The translations under genes and the position numbers were made by a program. This document shows, in pieces, positions 58,656 through 64,000 of a stretch of DNA of 64,000 nt. Numbering within the stretch: position 1 is the first letter of the stretch; the number at the start of each line of letters is the position of its first letter. The stretch spans positions 38,944,048 to 39,008,047 of the forward strand of contig OY755251.1 of the NCBI GenBank assembly GCA_963576725.1. Direction: 5' to 3'. Source of the DNA: Azorinus chamasolen. Its lineage: Eukaryota; Mollusca; Bivalvia; Cardiida; Solecurtidae. The notes below the pieces were generated by a model. It saw only the letters and a program-made list of their open reading frames with translations. It had not been told where the DNA came from and did no database searches.

Positions 58656-59290
58656 GGAACATACTCACATTGTGCTCTCCATCAACATACCAAGATTTGC
58701 CACCCCTATTTCATCTTCATAACGTTTCCACAGTTGTCATTTAATACAGTATACTCTTTAATAACAGACCAAGGTAGTCGCCCTTGTTATCTTTCACAGT
58801 CCAATAAATATCGTTTCTGTAATGGGACAGAAGTCTCGTTACCGGGCAACATTGTGTGAAATGAGAGACATAGAACCGTAAGTGTACGAGTAAGAGTCAT
58901 GTTCTATGATAAGTTGAATATCACAACAATGTGACGTCTCGATAGAGGGCGTTATCATCTATTTCCGGTACCAGTCGTAATTCAGTGCCAAGGATGAATC
59001 CCAAAATGAAGGCAAGTCTAAGATCCTATCTGTTTTGTTTACACACGTATTTCGTACAATATACACGCTTTGCATACGTAGATGTTACATTTTTCATGGC
59101 TTTGATACTCAACATTCGAATTTGTTACCGGCATTTATGCGTGAAATCTGCAATGCAGACTGTGAAATTGATAACCAACAAAACGACAACGAGGACCAAG
59201 ACAATGCTGACCAGAACAGCGATGACTGTTTTCTTTCTCTGGAAATATAAAAGCATATTAAAAAGCTTATAAGGTCCGAGTCTACTTTGC
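58656..59290. other. No gene recognised
   Basis: AT-rich, with short unrelated open frames only (longest about 95 codons on the plus strand from 58985). No family features. Confidence 0.5.
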
Positions 59291-59293
59291 ATT

Positions 59294-59543
59294 TTCTTTA
59301 CTCCATGAATATGTCAGATTGCAGTCGTTATTTACATTAATAAACTATGTACTGTAACTGTCATGTAAGCCACGTGAATATATACACATACGTGTATATG
59401 CTTAATTATAGAATCACATCTTAAATATTCAATAAGCAAACAGAGCAGATCCTGATTAGACGGTTCCCAGAGGAGTAATCTAATATGGGTATTCTCAATT
59501 TCCCAAAAGTGTCAAATAACATCTTTATGGAGCAAAAGGTAAA
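59294..59543 (+). mobile_element. MITE A copy, eroded
   Basis: tttactccatgaatatgtca to tttatggagcaaaaggtaaa; core gacggttcccagaggagtaatc. Confidence 0.65.
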
Positions 59544-59559
59544 ACAAAATCAACCCTTT

Positions 59560-59813
59560 TATAACCATCTCCTCCATGAATATTCATTTAAAAAATATTG
59601 ACCGCATTCATATAAATCAGATTAAGTTGCGGCAATGCTATAATAGCAAATGGATACAGGAATGTTTGGCCATGACAGAAGCTGTAAAATCATATCTCTA
59701 TTATATCATGAACAAACAGAGCAGATCCTGATCATACGTTTCATACAGTCCTGGGCCGTCTGATCTGGGTCTTCTCTGTTTGCAAATGCGTATTTATTGA
59801 GTAAAGGGATAAT
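59560..59813 (+). mobile_element. MITE A copy
   Basis: ataaccatctcctccatgaa to gcgtatttattgagtaaagg gat; core catacgtttcatacagtcctgg is asymmetric. Confidence 0.75.
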
Positions 59814-60242
59814 GGAATTGGTGAAAATGTCGGATTTTTAATGTGATGTACGTAGATGCAATTTCTGTATATTCTATAATTAATTTTGCAATGGATTACC
59901 ACAGATCAAGTCACATTAGATGTCACTGATAGAATGTAACACTTTCTACACCGATCTTATAAAAAGTAAGTATTCCCCAATTTACCAAACTAAGGAAACT
60001 TAGTGTCACATAGCAGTTTATTTCAATTTGAACTTCACCATTTCTTCACGTTTCAAATAGTTTGCAATAAGTAAGGGCAATAAAGTATGCGCACTGTGCA
60101 ATTTAATGCTATACCTACTGCTGTATATTGGCAACTGCAACACTTCCTGCCATTATCCTGTCGAGAAATAAAAACACAATTATTTCATACAACTATAGAC
60201 AAAAAGTCTATTAAATATCACGTTTGGCAATCTCTGTGATTC

Positions 60243-60441
60243 TTAATACTTTCCTCCTTAAAAACGCCTTTCTAGGCCTATGTAAATGTCACTTTATGAA
60301 ACCACTGTGACAAATAGAGAATTTGCTCCTATAGGAGCAAATGGGCTATTTATCACAATGGTTTCAAACTACAATGGTTCTTTTCGGTAGATTTATTCAA
60401 AGTGGTTGGATCTAAAAATAGCCTTTGAGGGAAAGGGTTAA
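60243..60441 (+). mobile_element. MITE B copy
   Basis: ttaatactttcctccttaaa to gcctttgagggaaagggttaa. Hairpin arms gacaaatagagaatttgctc / gagcaaatgggctatttatc differ at several paired positions. Confidence 0.85.
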
Positions 60442-60547
60442 GACAACGTGGCCGCCTCGGAGACTGGTAGCGTTATCGCACTGCGGACTTGTATACATGT
60501 TGAATATCCATATGCAGTTTGCGATTTCAGAAAGGTTCAAGCTGACT

Positions 60548-62215
60548 TTCCACATGTGTATATATTCAATGTCCTTCCGTTACGGCTACCTGTATTAGGG
60601 GCGGGGTTAGGTTCCACATGTGTATACAGTACAATGTCATTCCGATACGGCTACCTGTGTTAGGGGCGGTGTTAGGTTCCTAAAGTGCACGATACCGCTA
60701 CCTTTGTTATGGGCGGGGATAGTTTCTACATGTTTATACAGTATGTTATGTAATTTCGATACCGCTATCCGTGTAAGGGGCGGGGTTAGGATCCTCATGT
60801 GTATACAATTAAATGGCATTCCCATACCATTCCCCGTTTTAGGGGTAGGTTGGGTTCCACGTGTGTATACAGTACAATGTCATTCCGATACCACTACCCG
60901 TGTTAGGGGCGGGGTTAAGTTCCACATGTTTATACAATACAATGTAATTCCGATACCAATACCCGTGTTAGGGGCGGGGTTAGGTTCCACGTGTGTATAC
61001 CATACTATGTCATTCCGATACCAATACCCGTGTTAAGGACGGGGATAGTTTCTACATGTTTATACAGTACGGGCGGGGATAGCTTCTACATGTTTATACA
61101 GTACGGGCGGGGCGGGGATAGTTTCTACATGTTTATACAGTACAGGCGGGGATAGTTTCTACATGTTTATACAGTACGGGCGGGGATAGTTTCTACATGT
61201 TTATACAGTACGGGCGGGGATAGTTTCTACATGTTTATACAGTACGGGTGGGGATAGTTTCTACATGTTTATACAGTACGGGCGGGGATAGTTTCTACAT
61301 GTTTATACAGTACGGGTGGGGATAGCCTTTACATGTTTATACAGTACAATGTCATTCCGATACCACTACCCGTGTCAGGGGCGGGGGTAGGTTCCACATG
61401 TGTATACAGTACAATGTAATTCCGATACCGCTGTGTCATTGGCGGGGGTAGGTTCCACCTATGTATACATTACAATGTCACTCCAATACGGCTACCTTTG
61501 TTAGGGGCAGGGTTAATTTCAACATATGTATATAATACGATGTCATTACGATATCACTACCTGTATTAGGGACGGGGTTAGGTTCCACATTTGTATACAG
61601 TACAATGTCATTACGATATCGCTACCTGTATTAGGGACGGGGTTAGGTTCCACATTTGTATACAGTACAATGTTATTACGATATGGCTACCTGTATTAGG
61701 GACGGGGTTAGGTTCCACATTTGTATACAGTACAATGTCATTACGATATCGCTACCTGTATTAGGGACGGGGTTAGGTTCCACATTTGTATACAGTACAA
61801 TGTTATTACGATATGGCTACCTGTATTAGGGACGGGGTTAGGTTCCACATTTGTATACAGTACAATGTTATTACGATATGGCTACCTGTATTAGGGACGG
61901 GGTTAGGTTCCACATTTGTATACAGTACAATGTTATTACGATATCGCTACCTGTATTAGGGACGGGGTTAGGTTCCACATGTGTATACAGTGCAATGTCA
62001 TTACGATATCGCTACCTGTATTAGGGACGGGGTTAGGTTCCACATTTGTATACAGTGCAATGTCATTACGATATCGCTACCTGTATTAGGGACGGGGTTA
62101 GGTTCCACATTTGTATACAGTGCAATGTTATTCCGATACCGATACCTTTGTGATGGGGGTTAGTGTACACATGTGTATACCGTAGAATGTAATTCCTGTG
62201 TTAGGGATTGGGTTA
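60548..62215 (+). repeat. ~65-bp minisatellite with embedded 34-bp array
   Basis: The main unit is ttaggttccacatttgtata cagtacaatgtcattacgat atcgctacctgtattaggga cgggg. At 61045-61330 it is replaced by eight 34-bp units tacgggcggggatagtttct acatgtttatacag derived from part of the main unit. Right-hand monomers (61560-62110) are nearly identical, left-hand ones more diverged. Confidence 0.95.
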
Positions 62216-63535
62216 GTTTCCGACTACCAGTACACGTTTTAACTACTTTGCTTTAAAATTTTGTCTTCTGCAAACTTTGCACGTGCCGAATTTCAATATC
62301 ATAATGCAAGTTCCTTTTGTTGACATTGTTTCCAAAAGTTGTACAAGAAATGATTTGTCTTGAAACATGGTCATCAAATGCTCATGTATACAGTCAATTG
62401 GCTGAGAAGATTTGAGAACTTTCCACCTTGTCGCCATGGCTACATGCCTAGTAACATTTGAACACCCGATAAATATTTATACATTACTTGATGAAAATTT
62501 ATATTTGACAAAAAAAGACAGAGGACATATCCAGCAAAATTACAGTAAAGTTTGATTCAAAATCGACCAGTTGGTATAGAAGAATTGTTTAGTACAGAAA
62601 TGTCGTCGACATCGTAGCACTTACACAGCAGAAGACACACAGCGGCGGGTAACCCGGGTAACCCGCTACATGACTTAGACACCATTTAACCTGTTTGCAG
62701 ATGCGTCAAAATGCGCTTACATAAAGGAAAGGGTTAAATATGCAATAACAAAGTGTTCCTATAGGAGCCGTATCCTATAGGAGCCGTCTAATAAGGATCT
62801 GCTCTGTTTACTTATGAAATAAAATTATCTGTAGTATTTCATTAGCACATAGAGAAACCCCTGATCAGACGGATTACGCAAGAGCCATCAAATCTGAGTA
62901 TTCTCTGTTTGTAAAGGCGTAAAAATGCGCTTCAATGAAGTAAAGAGATGTAAATTCACCTTTTTGTTGTGGAACAGAAACACATCGCTGTCTCTTGCTG
63001 ACTCGGTAGATAGCGGAGAACTAGTTGAAGATATCTAAAATGAGATAAAACATACACAACAGACAATAATTAAACAGAACCAGATCGCTTTCTTATGTTT
63101 ACTCAGATGCTAGCGGAGAATTGGATGAACTAGCTACAACGAGATATACATTCCAATCATATTTAGTACATTACGTTAGTAAAAAGAATAGAACATTTGT
63201 CAGGCAAGAGATGCAACACGGAAATCCACAGCAAGCCTAGAAATACAAATGAAGCCTCCCACACACACAGAACACACACAACATTCACCGAACTGATTAT
63301 CATCGAAAACACATCAGCGCTAAATGGCCACAGTGTGTCGCAAGGTAGCAATGCCATTAAACCAACCTCAAACAATTTAAATCGTTGAAAACACAAGACA
63401 ATATATTGACGACTTGTATACAAAAGTAAGATAAGACATAACGTTTTTATAAAAAAACCTTTCTGAAAAGTACAGTATAGTAGCTGTATATATTGGGATG
63501 GGTCAAGGGCACCGCGATACCGAAGTTAACCCTTT
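62216..63535. other. No gene recognised; MITE A remnants
   Basis: Holds a right-end A fragment (62686-62740, ending aaaggaaagggttaa) and a second degraded A (about 62740-62945). One short palindrome cgggtaacccgggtaacccg lies near 62646. Confidence 0.5.
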
Positions 63536-63755
63536 CCTCCATAAATACGCCTTTCTACGCATCTGCCAAAATCACCTGTTGAAACCATTGTGATAAATAG
63601 AGCATTTGCTCCTATAGGAGCAAATGCTCGATTTATCACAATGGTTTCAAACTACAAAATTATATAATTTTCCTTTTCTCTAGTTAATGCTCCTTTTGGG
63701 TAGATTTATTCAAAGTGGTTGGATCTAAAAAATAGCCTATGGGGGAATTGGTTAA
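63536..63755 (+). mobile_element. MITE B copy, near-complete
   Basis: TTAACCCTTTCCTCCATAAA to gcctatgggggaattggttaa. The hairpin arms are complementary except one base (ctctat/tcgat). Confidence 0.9.
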
Positions 63756-63884
63756 TGGTTTGTAGTTTGGGACACTGCGAAGAGAATAGGTCATGCATTG
63801 ACAACCATCACTGTTTAAAGTGTATGTTGCATCAGGAAAATCCATATAATGATTGGAGAAAAATAATGATTTTAGACCTCTCAC

Positions 63885-63960
63885 ACCATACGCTATTTTT
63901 TAGAACCATTACCTCATATTTTATATTAGGTCCAACCTCTTATATATGGGAATGGGTTAA
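63885..63960 (-). mobile_element. MITE B end fragment
   Basis: acctcatattttatattagg tccaacctct with tatgggaatgggttaa: both terminal parts joined without the centre. Confidence 0.6.
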
Positions 63961-64000
63961 AAACCAACCAGGAACTACATGTTTTTGTAACGAGTTAATG

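Noticed and set aside
58985..59272. 95-codon plus-strand frame
   Set aside because: No recognisable domain, an overlapping frame of similar length, and no splice or promoter context.

Overview
This window is non-coding-dominated, AT-rich nuclear DNA from a marine invertebrate, most likely a bivalve mollusc. The inference rests on spliced exons with GT..AG introns, a tRNA-headed SINE, dense populations of short inverted-repeat transposons (MITEs) and many minisatellites. A repeat ending in the 'gggccatcatgaccctcttg' type of tail, which I associate with clam and oyster genomes, points the same way. Species is not determined. There is no bacterial gene organisation, no rRNA and no CRISPR.

Only one protein-coding gene can be supported: the 3' part of a plus-strand CCCH zinc-finger gene (muscleblind/ZC3H10-like). 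It has three exons, 3171-3289, 11462-11546 and 17399-17517, whose phases fit each other and which end in a stop codon. Together they give a proline/methionine-rich segment followed by two zinc fingers of spacing C-x7-C-x4-C-x3-H. Upstream exons must lie before base 1. The first intron (8.2 kb) is mostly filled by one 5.7-kb foldback element (4837-10549). That element has 1.6-kb inverted arms, each built from four ~350-bp tandem units, and a GC-richer loop carrying a decayed SR-rich coding remnant. The second intron (5.85 kb) holds chained MITEs and a 65-bp minisatellite. A MITE ends 31 bp before the last exon.

From 17518 to 64000 I recognise no gene. This part is a mosaic of MITE families, named here for reference. 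A: ~230-260 bp, TTAA-flanked, ~40 copies. B: ~200-230 bp, TTAA-flanked, with a perfect ~33-bp hairpin. C: ~190 bp, almost wholly palindromic, CAGAGC ends, 6-8 bp target duplications. D: TTAA-flanked, ends reading CCTTTAxCCTGCTG. E: pogo/Tigger-like CAGTA ends. F: hairpin family related to A. G: TTAACCCATTTGCGCCCA-type ends. H and I: short near-perfect palindromes. Nested insertions give a relative order: C in A, a SINE in A, I in the loop of F, H in the loop of D, and a retroelement fragment in C.

The right half also carries many minisatellites: 39-bp at 18.8 kb, 30-bp direct then inverted at 43.2 kb, 44-bp at 46.7 kb, 21-bp at 47.8 kb, 72-bp at 50.3 kb, 57-bp at 53.0 kb, ~40-bp at 57-58.7 kb and 65/34-bp at 60.5-62.2 kb. 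Nearly all longer open frames in this half are products of these arrays. The most interesting structural signal is that several MITE families with unrelated ends share one GCAAACAG-clamped central hairpin.
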